Shown piece after piece: positions 1 through 7,721 of a stretch of DNA of 64,000 bases. Position 1 is the stretch's first letter, and each line of letters opens with the position of its first letter. The position numbers and the translations under genes were made by a program. Location: NCBI RefSeq assembly GCF_002917095.1, contig NZ_PQGA01000010.1, positions 1 to 64,000 on the forward strand, given 5' to 3'. A model generated the notes under the pieces. The model was not told the DNA's origin. It saw nothing but the letters and a program-made list of their open reading frames with translations, and made no database searches. This DNA is from Paraburkholderia eburnea (GTDB taxonomy: Bacteria > Pseudomonadota > Gammaproteobacteria > Burkholderiales > Burkholderiaceae).

Positions 1-228
1 TTGCGTTGTTCGATGACGGACGGCTACGACTGCTACCAGAACGCACTGGCCGAGCGGGTCAACGGCATTCTCAAAGGCGAATTCCTGCTACAGCGGCCCG
101 CCGACCTGCAGCAGGCGGCGAAGATGGTTGAGCAATCGGTACGTATCTACAACCAGGAACGGCCACACACCGCCCTTCAATACAAAACGCCCGATGCGGT
201 GCATCGGGCGTTCAGGGACGCAAAATAG
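1..228 (+). pseudogene. IS3-family transposase OrfB, C-terminal part (cut by window edge)
   Basis: Only the last 75 codons of an IS3-type transposase (DDE integrase core) lie in the window, so the gene is partial here and its integrity to the left is unknown. The segment MTDGYDCYQNALAERVNG is the conserved block around the third catalytic acid (the E of NALAE), followed by the typical VRIYNQERPHTAL tail. The enzyme cuts and joins DNA at the element ends in the cytoplasm. The stop TAG at 226-228 runs straight into an inverted repeat that I take as the right end of the element. It lies left of mnmE, where Burkholderia genomes normally carry yidC. Confidence 0.85.
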
Positions 229-254
229 TGTCAACCTATTCCAGGACTTGACAC
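228..254. repeat. Probable right terminal end of the IS3-family element
   Basis: GTGTCAA at 228-234 is repeated inverted as TTGACAC at 248-254, and the outer end finishes in ...TTGACA, which fits the TG...CA ends of IS3 elements. It sits directly after the transposase stop codon. The left end is outside the window, so the exact boundary and target duplication cannot be checked. Confidence 0.5.
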
Positions 255-301
255 TTTGCGGATTGCGTCGCGCTCGGGCGATACTGGCCCGAGTCCGGTA
301 T

Positions 302-724
302 CTAGGTCTTCTCGGGGCCGCCGTAAAACTGCGTAACCAGCTCTTCCACGAGATAACGGTGATGCGCGCTCAACGACTCGATCTTCGAAGCGAGTTCGAG
401 CGTTTCCTCGGAAAGCGGGTATTTGTCGTCGTGCTTGCGCGGTCTGGGTACAGCGGGCGAAGTCTTGCCCGGCGACGGACCGTAGTGGAGCCAATGCACA
501 TCCACGTCGAACCACTCGGCGAGCGTTTCCAGCTTGTCGCTCGTGGGAATGGTGCGACCGCTCAGCCATTTGTGAGCGGTTTGTGGCGAGACGGGTTGGT
601 CGCCGTGATGGCGCAGATTGAACCGGTTCGCGAGATCGGTGCTGCCGCGCAGTTTTTCGGGCGCGCGCTTCATGGCGAACTTAAGACGTTCGGCGAAGGC
701 GGCTTTTTCTTCAGGGGTTGGCAT
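302..724 (-). CDS. CI/XRE-type helix-turn-helix transcriptional regulator
   Basis: Predicted cytoplasmic DNA-binding protein of 140 residues. The N-terminal half (about 5-75) resembles bacteriophage CI-type repressor domains: a helical start, then the recognition region VSPQTAHKWLSGRTIPTSDKLETLAEW. The phrase WLHYGPSPG followed by a short C-terminal helical region is typical of small stand-alone regulators in Burkholderiaceae. I use ATG at 724; a TTG at 763 would add 13 residues, and neither start has a clear ribosome binding site. A 16-bp palindrome lies just upstream, suggesting autoregulation. It sits between the IS remnant and mnmE, on the opposite strand to mnmE. The target genes are unknown. 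Confidence 0.75.
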   Translation of the reverse strand: MPTPEEKAAFAERLKFAMKRAPEKLRGSTDLANRFNLRHHGDQPVSPQTAHKWLSGRTIPTSDKLETLAEWFDVDVHWLHYGPSPGKTSPAVPRPRKHDDKYPLSEETLELASKIESLSAHHRYLVEELVTQFYGGPEKT

Positions 725-763
725 GACACTGATTGTGCAATCGGCTTTCGTCGAAGTTGACAA

Positions 764-1089
764 CCAGTTGAGCTACATATAGCTCACAAAAGCTACAAAT
801 CGCCTGAAAACGCAACTACCTCAACAATTTGTCGTATGAGTGAAGAGACAGGCTGACCGCTTATTTTTCGCTCCTATGCCGTCTTTTGTCCTGGACTCGA
901 CCGCGAATCTTAAGACAACGCTTATCTAATTCGAGATAAATTCGGATAATTCTCGATCCTGCTTGGGACCGAGGCTCGGAAAGGCCACGCGTTACAATTC
1001 ACGCAGCTTTGCGCGTCCACGCCAGAACGCATGAGCGCACCGCACCGTCTCCATCCCGATCTCACCGATTCACCTCGATTCCACCCGCC
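764..1089. other. Intergenic region between divergent regulator and mnmE
   Basis: No gene is visible. Apart from the operator candidate at 770-785, the stretch 800-960 is AT-richer than its surroundings and should hold the divergent promoters. I see no terminator or RNA gene. The usual upstream neighbour yidC is absent here. Confidence 0.6.
770..785. promoter_or_regulatory. Palindromic operator candidate for the CI/XRE regulator
   Basis: GAGCTA (770-775), four bases, TAGCTC (780-785) is a perfect inverted repeat. A further AGCTAC lies at 791-796, repeating the left half. The site is just upstream of the regulator start, where an autorepressor would bind. Confidence 0.5.
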
Positions 1090-2490
1090 ATGCTCGCCAC
1101 CGATACCGATCCCATCGTCGCCATTGCCACTGCGCCCGGTCGCGGCGGAATCGGGGTCGTGCGAGTGTCGGCCGGCCGCGCGGGCGCTGCGGCCGCCGAT
1201 GCGCTCATGCAGGCGCTGACCGGCCAGACGCTGGCCGCGCGCCATGCGAGCTACGTGCCGTTCCTCGACGGCGCGGGCACCGTGCTCGACCGCGGCATCG
1301 CGCTGTATTTTCCTGCGCCGCATTCGTACACGGGCGAGCACGTCCTCGAACTGCAGGGCCACGGCGGCCCGATCGTGCTGCAACTGGTCCTGCAACGCTG
1401 CATCGAAGCGGGCCGCGCATTCGGTCTGCGTCTGGCCGAGCCGGGTGAGTTCACGCGCCGCGCGTTCCTCAACGACAAGCTCGACCTCGCCCAGGCCGAA
1501 GCCGTCGCCGACCTGATCGAAGCCAGCACGGAGGCCGCCGCGCGTTCGGCGGGCCGCTCGCTCGACGGCGCGTTCTCGCGCGACATTCATGCGTTGGTGG
1601 ACAACGTCGTGACGCTGCGCATGCTCGTGGAAGCGACGCTCGATTTCCCCGAAGAAGAGATCGACTTCCTCGAAGCCGCCGATGCGCGCGGCAAGCTCGG
1701 CGCGATTCGCGCACAGCTCGACCATGTGCTGTCCGAAGCGCGTCAGGGTGCGCTGCTGCGCGAAGGGTTAGCGGTCGTGCTCGCGGGGCAGCCCAACGTC
1801 GGCAAGTCGTCGCTGCTCAACGCGCTTGCGGGCGCGGAGCTCGCGATCGTCACGCCGGTGGCGGGCACCACGCGCGACAAGATCTCGCAGACGATCCAGA
1901 TCGAAGGCATCCCGCTGCACATCATCGACACGGCGGGCCTGCGCGAGACCGAAGATGAAGTCGAGAAGATCGGCATCGAGCGCACGTGGAGCGAAATTGG
2001 CCGCGCCGACGTGGTGCTGCATCTGCTCGACGCCCGTGTGGGCATGACGGCGGAGGACGATACGATCGCCGCACGTTTTCCGGCGGGCGTGCCGGTCGTG
2101 CGTGTGCTGAACAAAACCGATCTGACCGACGTGGCGCCCGAAGTGGCAAAGCGCACGATGGATCATGGCGCCGAGCTATGCGAAGTGCGCCTTTCGGCTA
2201 AACAGGGTGACGGCGTCGCGCTCCTGCGCGCGGAACTGCTGCGTATCGCCGGTTGGCAGGCGGACGCCCAGAGCGTCTATCTCGCCCGCGAGCGCCATCT
2301 GATCGCGCTGCGCGCGGCGCGCGAGCACCTCGCTCAGGCAACGGCCCATGCGGAGCAGAACGCGCAATCGCTCGATCTCTTCGCGGAAGAACTGCGGCTC
2401 GCGCAGGAGTCGCTGAATTCGATCACGGGTGAGTTCACGTCAGACGATCTGCTCGGCGTGATTTTTAGTCGGTTCTGCATCGGGAAGTAA
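1090..2490 (+). CDS. mnmE: tRNA uridine-5-carboxymethylaminomethyl modification GTPase MnmE
   Basis: MnmE (TrmE) works with MnmG to make the 5-carboxymethylaminomethyl group on wobble uridine of tRNAs, in the cytosol. The 466-residue product has the family layout: an N-terminal tetrahydrofolate-binding domain (PGRGGIGVVRVSG-like start, about 1-120), helical parts, and an inserted G domain with P-loop GQPNVGKSSL near residue 232, switch GTTRD, DTAG and NKTD. It ends in the conserved FCIGK, whose cysteine is essential in the family. The start ATG at 1090 gives MLATDTDPIVAIAT, the usual N-terminus; the frame is open further upstream but that part is not MnmE-like. Length is normal for the family. 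Confidence 0.97.
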   Translation: MLATDTDPIVAIATAPGRGGIGVVRVSAGRAGAAAADALMQALTGQTLAARHASYVPFLDGAGTVLDRGIALYFPAPHSYTGEHVLELQGHGGPIVLQLVLQRCIEAGRAFGLRLAEPGEFTRRAFLNDKLDLAQAEAVADLIEASTEAAARSAGRSLDGAFSRDIHALVDNVVTLRMLVEATLDFPEEEIDFLEAADARGKLGAIRAQLDHVLSEARQGALLREGLAVVLAGQPNVGKSSLLNALAGAELAIVTPVAGTTRDKISQTIQIEGIPLHIIDTAGLRETEDEVEKIGIERTWSEIGRADVVLHLLDARVGMTAEDDTIAARFPAGVPVVRVLNKTDLTDVAPEVAKRTMDHGAELCEVRLSAKQGDGVALLRAELLRIAGWQADAQSVYLARERHLIALRAAREHLAQATAHAEQNAQSLDLFAEELRLAQESLNSITGEFTSDDLLGVIFSRFCIGK

Positions 2491-2603
2491 GCAATTGCCC
2501 GGGTACACCGGGAAGCTGCGGTTGCGATCCTAATGCTGTTGACTACGGCATGACAATGGTCACGGAGCGTTGCTCTGGGGGAAACAGCGCCGACTAGTGT
2601 CGC

Positions 2604-2612
2604 TGTTAGAAT
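2604..2612 (+). promoter_or_regulatory. Extended -10 promoter element of the DUF433/PIN pair
   Basis: TGTTAGAAT at 2604-2612 matches an extended -10 (TGn plus TAGAAT). The ATG of the next gene begins 7 nt after it, about where transcription should begin, so the mRNA may be leaderless. There is no good -35 and no Shine-Dalgarno before the ATG. Confidence 0.4.
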
Positions 2613-2618
2613 GCTTTC

Positions 2619-3284
2619 ATGGATCTGACCGGAATTGGCCTATACACGCTGAAGGAAGCTGAGAGGCTCACTGGCGCCGACGCGCGCGAAGTGAGCCGGT
2701 GGCTGTTCGGCTATACATCCAAGGAAGGCGCCAAGCCACCACTCTGGACGACACAACTGGCAGAACTCGACCAGAAGGTTATCGGCTTTCGCGACTTGCT
2801 CGAACTGAGAGTCGTGAAAGCGTTTCGCAACCATAATGTCTCGCTACGCGTAATTCGGGCAGCGATAGAGAACGCAAAAGCGATCTTTGGATCCGATTAC
2901 CCGTTCACTGCCAACCGGTTCCTGACTGACGGAAAGTCCGTATTCTATGAAGCATTGCGCGATCATGGAGAACTCGAACTTACCGATCTTGTGAGGCGTC
3001 AGCTTGTATTCGAGCACATCGTCCGGCCCGAGCTTTATGCGGGAATCGAGTTCACCGCTGAGGGGCATGCGAAGCGATGGTTTCCGCTAAAGCAAAGTCA
3101 TGCGGTAGTGCTAGATCCGGAGGTCTCGTTCGGAAAGCCGGTTCTCTCTGAATATGGAATAAGAACCGATCTCATCGTTGAGACATACAAAGCGGAAAAG
3201 AGTAAAAAAATGGCCGCCTCGCTGTACAGCATTCCTCTTTCTGCTGTCGACGCGGCTATCCGCTATGAGCGGCTGGTCGCATGA
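2619..3284 (+). CDS. DUF433 protein, VapB45-like antitoxin
   Basis: 221-residue protein with an N-terminal MerR/HTH-like segment (LYTLKEAERLTGADAREVSR, about 8-27) and a C-terminal DUF433 domain (about 155-215: DPEVSFGKPVLSEYGIRTD). This layout is known for antitoxins of the VapBC45 class paired with a PIN-like nuclease. The stop overlaps the start of the next gene by four bases (ATGA), so the two are co-translated. Base composition is visibly lower in GC and codon use is less biased than in the neighbours, which suggests horizontal acquisition. The role as antitoxin is inferred from family and pairing, not from the sequence alone. Confidence 0.75.
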   Translation: MDLTGIGLYTLKEAERLTGADAREVSRWLFGYTSKEGAKPPLWTTQLAELDQKVIGFRDLLELRVVKAFRNHNVSLRVIRAAIENAKAIFGSDYPFTANRFLTDGKSVFYEALRDHGELELTDLVRRQLVFEHIVRPELYAGIEFTAEGHAKRWFPLKQSHAVVLDPEVSFGKPVLSEYGIRTDLIVETYKAEKSKKMAASLYSIPLSAVDAAIRYERLVA

Positions 3285-3691
3285 GATATTTCTTCGACAA
3301 CAATCTTTCGATGCATCTCGCGCATGCAGTGCGCGAGCTTTGCAAGGTTGAAGACTCGGTCGAAGACGTTATCCATCTGCGAGACAAATTTGCGCCGACT
3401 ACCAAAGATCATGATTGGATCTCATTTCTCGGTAGCGAGGGGCGTTGGGTCGTTTTGTCTCAAGATGGCTTGCGAAAAAACGACCTCGAGCGCAGTGCAC
3501 TTCGCCAATCAGGTCTGATTGTGTTTGTGCTTCACCGTCAATGGGCAGAACGGCGTCATTGGGACAAGGCACACAATCTGGTTAAGTGGTGGCCGGCCGT
3601 GATGGAGCAGAGTCGGCGCATTAAAGGCGGCGCATCGTTTCGAATACCCTGGCGATTCGGCGCCGGACAGTTCGAACAAATCAAGCTGTAG
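3281..3691 (+). CDS. PIN-like toxin, VapC45-like
   Basis: 136-residue protein starting MRYFFDNNLS, the hallmark of the PIN-like family (DUF5615/VapC45 type), in which the first aspartate (D6) is a metal-binding acid. Other acids that could complete the site are in KDHDWISF (about 46-53) and SQDGL (about 64-68). Proteins of this family are expected to cleave RNA when not held by the antitoxin. The start overlaps the stop of the upstream DUF433 gene in ATGA, the classic arrangement of a toxin-antitoxin pair. Like its partner it has lower GC than the surrounding genes. Target RNA unknown. Confidence 0.72.
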   Translation: MRYFFDNNLSMHLAHAVRELCKVEDSVEDVIHLRDKFAPTTKDHDWISFLGSEGRWVVLSQDGLRKNDLERSALRQSGLIVFVLHRQWAERRHWDKAHNLVKWWPAVMEQSRRIKGGASFRIPWRFGAGQFEQIKL

Positions 3692-3865
3692 CACACTTAC
3701 AGGTCGCGCCGTCAGCCATTGGTAAGGGTTGTGAATTGATCACATCCGGTTACACCGGGCCTGCGTGCCACGGCCTTCGATCTTTACCGCCGTAACCAGC
3801 GGTCACACATCGTTTCGTTTTCAAACCTCGCTTTTGCCGACAATAAAGGCATACGGGAGAACACC

Positions 3866-4066
3866 ATGAAAACGATTCGACTCTTTTGCGCCTTGATTGC
3901 CGCCGTCGGTGCTGCGACGCTCGCGGGCTGTGTTGTGGCCCCGCCTTACGCTTATGCGCCGGCCCCCGCGTATGGTTACGGTTACGCGCCAGGTTATTAC
4001 GCGGCGCCTGCAGTCGATATTGGGGTCGGCGTCGGCGGTTATTACGGTCACGGCTGGCGACATTAA
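3866..4066 (+). CDS. Small tyrosine/glycine-rich lipoprotein
   Basis: 66 residues. A signal peptide (MKTIRLFCALIAAVGAATLAG) ends in a lipobox LAGC with the lipidated cysteine at residue 22. The mature part is short and made of Ala-Pro-Tyr-Gly repeats (PAYGYGYAPGYY) with a C-terminal HGWRH. Such proteins are common in Burkholderia envelopes; function unknown. A GGGAGA ribosome binding site lies just before the ATG. Monocistronic as far as can be seen. Confidence 0.7.
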   Translation: MKTIRLFCALIAAVGAATLAGCVVAPPYAYAPAPAYGYGYAPGYYAAPAVDIGVGVGGYYGHGWRH

Positions 4067-4281
4067 GGACAACGTTGCAACACCAGGAAATCTCCTGGCT
4101 CAAGCTTGTCAACCAATCGACGAAGGCGCTGAAAGCGCCTTCTGGCGGGCTTCCGACGTGTCACCCGAACGTACTTCCCAGCGCCCTATCTGTTGTGATA
4201 GCTAGTCACCGGCTACCGGCAAACTAGAGTGACAACACAGATTCAAAAATGAGATCTGAAGCACACCGGGGAGCTAACAAA

Positions 4282-4500
4282 ATGATGTTCATCGACCAGG
4301 AAATTGCGCACATCATGCGCGTCATGGTGCCGTCACTCTTGACCGACGGCACGGTCCCGATTCTTTCCGTCGAGTACTGGCACCGCCGCCTGTCGAACCT
4401 CCTCGACTCGGCCCAGCTCTCGCAAACCCAGTTTCGTACGATCGATTCGCTGATGACGCAACTCGAACGTCTTCAGCTTGAGCCGCGCCTCGCAGCCTGA
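4282..4500 (+). CDS. Small hypothetical protein
   Basis: 72 residues beginning MMFIDQEIAHIMRVM; soluble and predicted mostly helical, with no signal peptide or cysteine. The start at 4282 is chosen because GGGGAGC lies 8-14 bases upstream; the frame extends to 4249 without support. GC-rich codon use fits a real gene, and a rho-independent terminator follows at 4585-4610. I do not recognise the family. Confidence 0.6.
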   Translation: MMFIDQEIAHIMRVMVPSLLTDGTVPILSVEYWHRRLSNLLDSAQLSQTQFRTIDSLMTQLERLQLEPRLAA

Positions 4501-4584
4501 TTAGCCGGCCAGCGCGCAACGCGCCAGGAAAGGGCGCCGCACTATCGATTTGATTAACCTCGCCATGTAACCCGAGCATGGATT

Positions 4585-4610
4585 AGCCCGCCAAAGTGCG
4601 GGCTTTTTTC
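4585..4610 (+). terminator. Rho-independent terminator
   Basis: AGCCCGC (4585-4591), six-base loop, GCGGGCT (4598-4604), then a run of T to 4609. It closes the small gene ending at 4500. Confidence 0.85.
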
Positions 4611-4659
4611 TTTTGAGTCGCGGGTATGGCCGATTATCACTTCTGGCGCGACGGCAGCA

Positions 4660-4687
4660 AAAAAATAGCCGCGGCAGGGGCCGCGGC
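4660..4687 (-). terminator. Rho-independent terminator on the minus strand
   Basis: GCCGCGGC at 4668-4675 pairs with GCCGCGGC at 4680-4687, and the minus strand continues into a T-rich run at 4659-4665. No intact minus-strand gene lies upstream of it, only a short open remnant at 4710-4787. Confidence 0.65.
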
Positions 4688-4933
4688 GAAAGAGCTTGCC
4701 AACTACTGACTACACGGCGCGAGGGGACGTCGCCGCGAAACCATTGTCGTAGCTCGCACGTAGCGCTTCAATCTCCGCGTGTTTGATTTAACAATCGTTG
4801 ACCTTCCTTACCCCGAGTCAATCTGCCCCCTTACAGAGGCATTTCCACGTCGCGTACGGGATTGGCGCACGCCTCTTGAAATCAACCTGCAACCCCTGCA
4901 TGTACGGCGCACTTTCATCGGAGAATTCTGATC

Positions 4934-5977
4934 GTGGGAAGCCGTCCATCCTTCATCGACGATCTCGCGCGCGACCTGTCAGCCAATAGGGCCGATAGCG
5001 TGAGCACTCGTTCTCACGGCGACGATGCCTTGCTCGACGCCTATTCGCAAACCGTCGTCGGCGCGCTTGAGCGCGTGCATCACGCCGTCGCCCACATTGC
5101 CGTCGAGCGCCGCGCGACTTCCGGGAGCCCGGGCGCGGCGCGCGGCGGCAGCGGCTCGGGGTTTCTGTTCACGCCCGATGGCTATCTGCTCACCAACAGC
5201 CACGTCGTGCATGGCGCCAATGCGCTGCGCGTGACGCTCGCCGACGGCTCGACCTATGACGCCGATCTGGTCGGCGACGATCCGAGCACCGATCTCGCCG
5301 TCCTGCGCATCGGCGCTTCCGAAGTCCTGCCGCACGCCGATCTTGGCGAATCGGCGAAGCTGCGCGTCGGCCAGATCGCGATCGCCGTGGGCAGTCCGCT
5401 CGGCCTGACGCAGACGGTGACGACGGGCGTGGTTTCGGCACTGGGCAGATCGTTGCGCTCGAACTCGGGGCGGATGATTTACGACGTGATCCAGACCGAC
5501 GCCGCGCTCAACCCGGGCAACTCGGGCGGCCCGCTTGTCAATTCGGCGGGACAGGTGATTGGCGTGAATACGGCGATCATTCCGGGCGCGCAGGCGATCT
5601 GCTTTGCCACGGCCATCGACTCGGCGAAATGGGTCATCACGCAACTGTTCGCGCATGGACGCGTGCGACGTGCGCATGTGGGTATCGCGGGTACGACCGT
5701 GCCGATCGCTCGCAAGGTCCAGCGCTTTTTCGAGCTGGGCGCAACGAGCGGCGTGCGCGTGATGGAGTTGGTGAAGGGCGGTCCCGCCGCGCTGGGCGGG
5801 TTGCGCGTGGACGATACGATCGTCGCGATCGACGGCGTGGCTGTCGATGGAATCGATGCGCTTCAGCGTCTGCTCGATGCTTCGCGTATCGGCCGCGCGG
5901 TCGAATTCACCATCGTGCGGCTCACGCAGAAACTGAACCTGCAGATCACGCCGGTCGAGCAGGCAGTGCTGGCCTGA
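4934..5977 (+). CDS. HtrA/DegP-like S1C serine protease with PDZ domain
   Basis: 347 residues. The trypsin-like domain (about 65-235) carries the complete triad: H90 in TNSHVVHG, D120 in PSTDLAVL and S197 in NPGNSGGP. One PDZ domain follows (about 255-335, GVRVMELVKGGPAALGGLRVDD). Family members degrade or hold misfolded proteins, usually in the periplasm. Here there is no signal peptide or membrane segment before the protease domain, so a cytoplasmic location is possible; a real start downstream with an export signal is not seen. GTG at 4934 is used, with GGAG about 10 bases upstream. It stands alone and ends near a convergent small gene. Confidence 0.88.
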   Translation: MGSRPSFIDDLARDLSANRADSVSTRSHGDDALLDAYSQTVVGALERVHHAVAHIAVERRATSGSPGAARGGSGSGFLFTPDGYLLTNSHVVHGANALRVTLADGSTYDADLVGDDPSTDLAVLRIGASEVLPHADLGESAKLRVGQIAIAVGSPLGLTQTVTTGVVSALGRSLRSNSGRMIYDVIQTDAALNPGNSGGPLVNSAGQVIGVNTAIIPGAQAICFATAIDSAKWVITQLFAHGRVRRAHVGIAGTTVPIARKVQRFFELGATSGVRVMELVKGGPAALGGLRVDDTIVAIDGVAVDGIDALQRLLDASRIGRAVEFTIVRLTQKLNLQITPVEQAVLA

Positions 5978-6020
5978 ACCTGAGCACGCAGGGACAAGCC
6001 AGCTTCGCCTCGATCGGAAA

Positions 6021-6389
6021 TTACCAGCCGGGCTGTCCGTAGCCGTCGCCATAGCCGTTCGGCGGAGGCGGCGGGGCCGGTTGCTGGGGTGCGCACGGCA
6101 CGTAACGTCCCGAATACCGGTCGTAGCAACCGGACGGCGCGGGAGCCGCGGCGTACACAGGAGCGGGTTCGGCATACACCGGCACGGGCGCCGGGGCCGG
6201 CTCGGCATAGACGGGCGGTGCCTGGTAGGCCACGGCCGGGCCGCTGTTGATCGCGGCGCCCACTACCGCGCCAATCAGCGCGCCGCCGACGAGCGCGCCC
6301 ACCACATCGCCGCCGCGATCGTGCGCACTGGCCGGACCGGCCGCCATCACACATCCCGCCACCACCAGTACGGCTGCCATCTTACGCAT
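6021..6389 (-). CDS. Exported proline/tyrosine-rich protein with glycine-zipper-like segment
   Basis: 122 residues. A signal peptide (MRKMAAVLVVAGCVMAAGPASA) is followed by DVVGALVGGALIGAVVGAAI, a small-residue segment like a glycine zipper, then Pro-Val-Tyr-Ala repeats (PVYAEPAPAPVPVYAEPAP) and CYDRYSGRYVPC, where two cysteines may form a disulfide. A cysteine at residue 13 lies inside the signal, so it is probably not a lipoprotein. ATG at 6389 has GAGGAG directly upstream; the frame runs further without support. Likely an envelope or surface protein, function unknown. Confidence 0.7.
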   Translation of the reverse strand: MRKMAAVLVVAGCVMAAGPASAHDRGGDVVGALVGGALIGAVVGAAINSGPAVAYQAPPVYAEPAPAPVPVYAEPAPVYAAAPAPSGCYDRYSGRYVPCAPQQPAPPPPPNGYGDGYGQPGW

Positions 6390-6491
6390 GTTGTTCTCCT
6401 CGAGAACCTTTGAAAACATGCGAGCGATTGTCGCCGCGAAGCCCGGATACAGGTGCTGCAAGTCGTAACGACGAATTACGCAGCCGATGAA

Positions 6492-6674
6492 TTACGGTGC
6501 GCGCGGCGGCGAGGTGGATTCAGGCGTGTCAGATTTCGCGTCGGGTTCAGACGCAGGAGGCGCTGCATCGCGACGCCTGCCAGCGCCGGGACACAGCAGT
6601 GACAGGGCGATGGCGCAAACCATCAGCGCGAACAGGGCGACGAAATACGTCATCCAGGAGAACTCGAATTCCAC
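6492..6674 (-). CDS. Small membrane protein
   Basis: 60 residues starting with GTG at 6674 behind a strong GGAGGG site. One transmembrane helix (about residues 7-28, MTYFVALFALMVCAIALSLL) and a short Pro/Ser-rich tail. Function unknown. It belongs to a run of three small minus-strand envelope genes (6021-6922). Confidence 0.55.
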   Translation of the reverse strand: MEFEFSWMTYFVALFALMVCAIALSLLCPGAGRRRDAAPPASEPDAKSDTPESTSPPRAP

Positions 6675-6760
6675 GAGTCCCTCCGACGATCAAACGCGCC
6701 CTCCGCGCGGCGCATGGACGGCAGCCCGGCGAGAAACCGGACTGCCATTCATGCAGCGAA

Positions 6761-6922
6761 TCAGTGGTGCAGGATGCTACGCAGCGGATGACGCCAGTCG
6801 ATATGGGGTGCACCCGCTTCCACGCGCTGCCGATGCTCCTCCAGGATTTCGTCCGAGAACAGAAAAACGACAATGACGAGGGGGATGACCAGAAACGCGC
6901 CCAGTATTACGTGCTCGATCAC
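6761..6922 (-). CDS. Small single-span membrane protein
   Basis: 53 residues from GTG at 6922, chosen because AGGAGG (complement at 6928-6933) lies five bases upstream. One membrane helix (about 4-23, VILGAFLVIPLVIVVFLF) and a charged C-terminus (DEILEEHRQRVEAG...). The frame is open upstream but that part lacks support. Function unknown; strand and spacing suggest it may be transcribed with the 60-residue membrane protein downstream. Confidence 0.6.
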   Translation of the reverse strand: MIEHVILGAFLVIPLVIVVFLFSDEILEEHRQRVEAGAPHIDWRHPLRSILHH

Positions 6923-7094
6923 GATAACCTCCTGGTTGTCAAGCGGTTGCGAGTTCATTGTAGCCGGAAAGCTACAACTTGTACTGCGGGCGATGACTGA
7001 TTCATCGGAACAGGGTGCGCCGCCGCACGCAATCGCTCTAGCAGGCGACGTGCCCGGCGATTGCCGCGTTGGCGAAAGCACCAGCGCACGCGCG

Positions 7095-7721
7095 TCAGGC
7101 CGCCGACTTCTTCCAGACGGCCGCAAACAGTCCCGCGCCGATCAGCAACGATCCGCCCGTGCGATTGACCACGCGCTGCACGCGCGGGCTGCGCACCGCG
7201 CGGCGTGCGGCCGCCGCGAGCAACGCGTAGCCAAAGGCGTTGAGCGTGGCGAACGCGAGGAAGGTGGCCTCGAAGATGACGATTTGCGGCAGCGCGGCGG
7301 CGTGCGGGTCGATGAACTGCGGCACGAAGGCGACGAAGAAAATCAGGCTCTTCGGATTGAGCGCGGTGACCGCGTAGGCGTGCGCGAAGATGCGGCCCGC
7401 GCGCGTTTCGGAAGTGTCGGCTGATTCGGCGGTCATGACGGGCGCGCGCCAGAGCTTGATGCCCAGGTAGATCAGGTAGGCGGCGCCGACCCACTTGAGC
7501 ATCGAGAAAAGCGTGGCGGAAGCGGCGAGGATGACGCCCAGGCCAAGCATCGAAGCCGTCATCGCAGTGAAGTCGCCGAGCGCGACGCCGGCCGTGGTCG
7601 CGAGCGCGTAGCGGCGGCCGTGGCCGAGCGCATAGGAGACGACGAGCAGCACCGTCGGCCCCGGAATGGCGACGAGAATGGCGGATGCGATCGCAAACGG
7701 CAGCCAGTGGGCAAGGGTCAT
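7095..7721 (-). CDS. LysE/RhtB-family amino-acid exporter
   Basis: 208 residues, inner membrane. The family motif PGPTVLLVVSYALGHGRRYALATTAGVALGDF (N-terminal third) marks LysE/RhtB translocators, which export amino acids or homoserine lactone-like compounds with proton exchange. About six hydrophobic segments can be seen. NPKSLIFFVAFVPQF in the middle is also a family block. Substrate cannot be told from sequence. Monocistronic; divergent from the small exported protein at 8076. Confidence 0.88.
   Translation of the reverse strand: MTLAHWLPFAIASAILVAIPGPTVLLVVSYALGHGRRYALATTAGVALGDFTAMTASMLGLGVILAASATLFSMLKWVGAAYLIYLGIKLWRAPVMTAESADTSETRAGRIFAHAYAVTALNPKSLIFFVAFVPQFIDPHAAALPQIVIFEATFLAFATLNAFGYALLAAAARRAVRSPRVQRVVNRTGGSLLIGAGLFAAVWKKSAA

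Larger units (their letters stand above)
4501..4933. other. Intergenic region with two terminators
   Basis: Holds the plus terminator (4585-4610), the minus terminator (4660-4687) and, on the minus strand at 4710-4787, a 25-codon open stretch without a start codon that may be the tail of a lost gene. No complete gene is seen. Confidence 0.55.

Noticed and set aside
4123..4141. Hairpin AAGGCGC / GCGCCTT after the small lipoprotein
   Set aside because: No T run follows, so it is not called a terminator.
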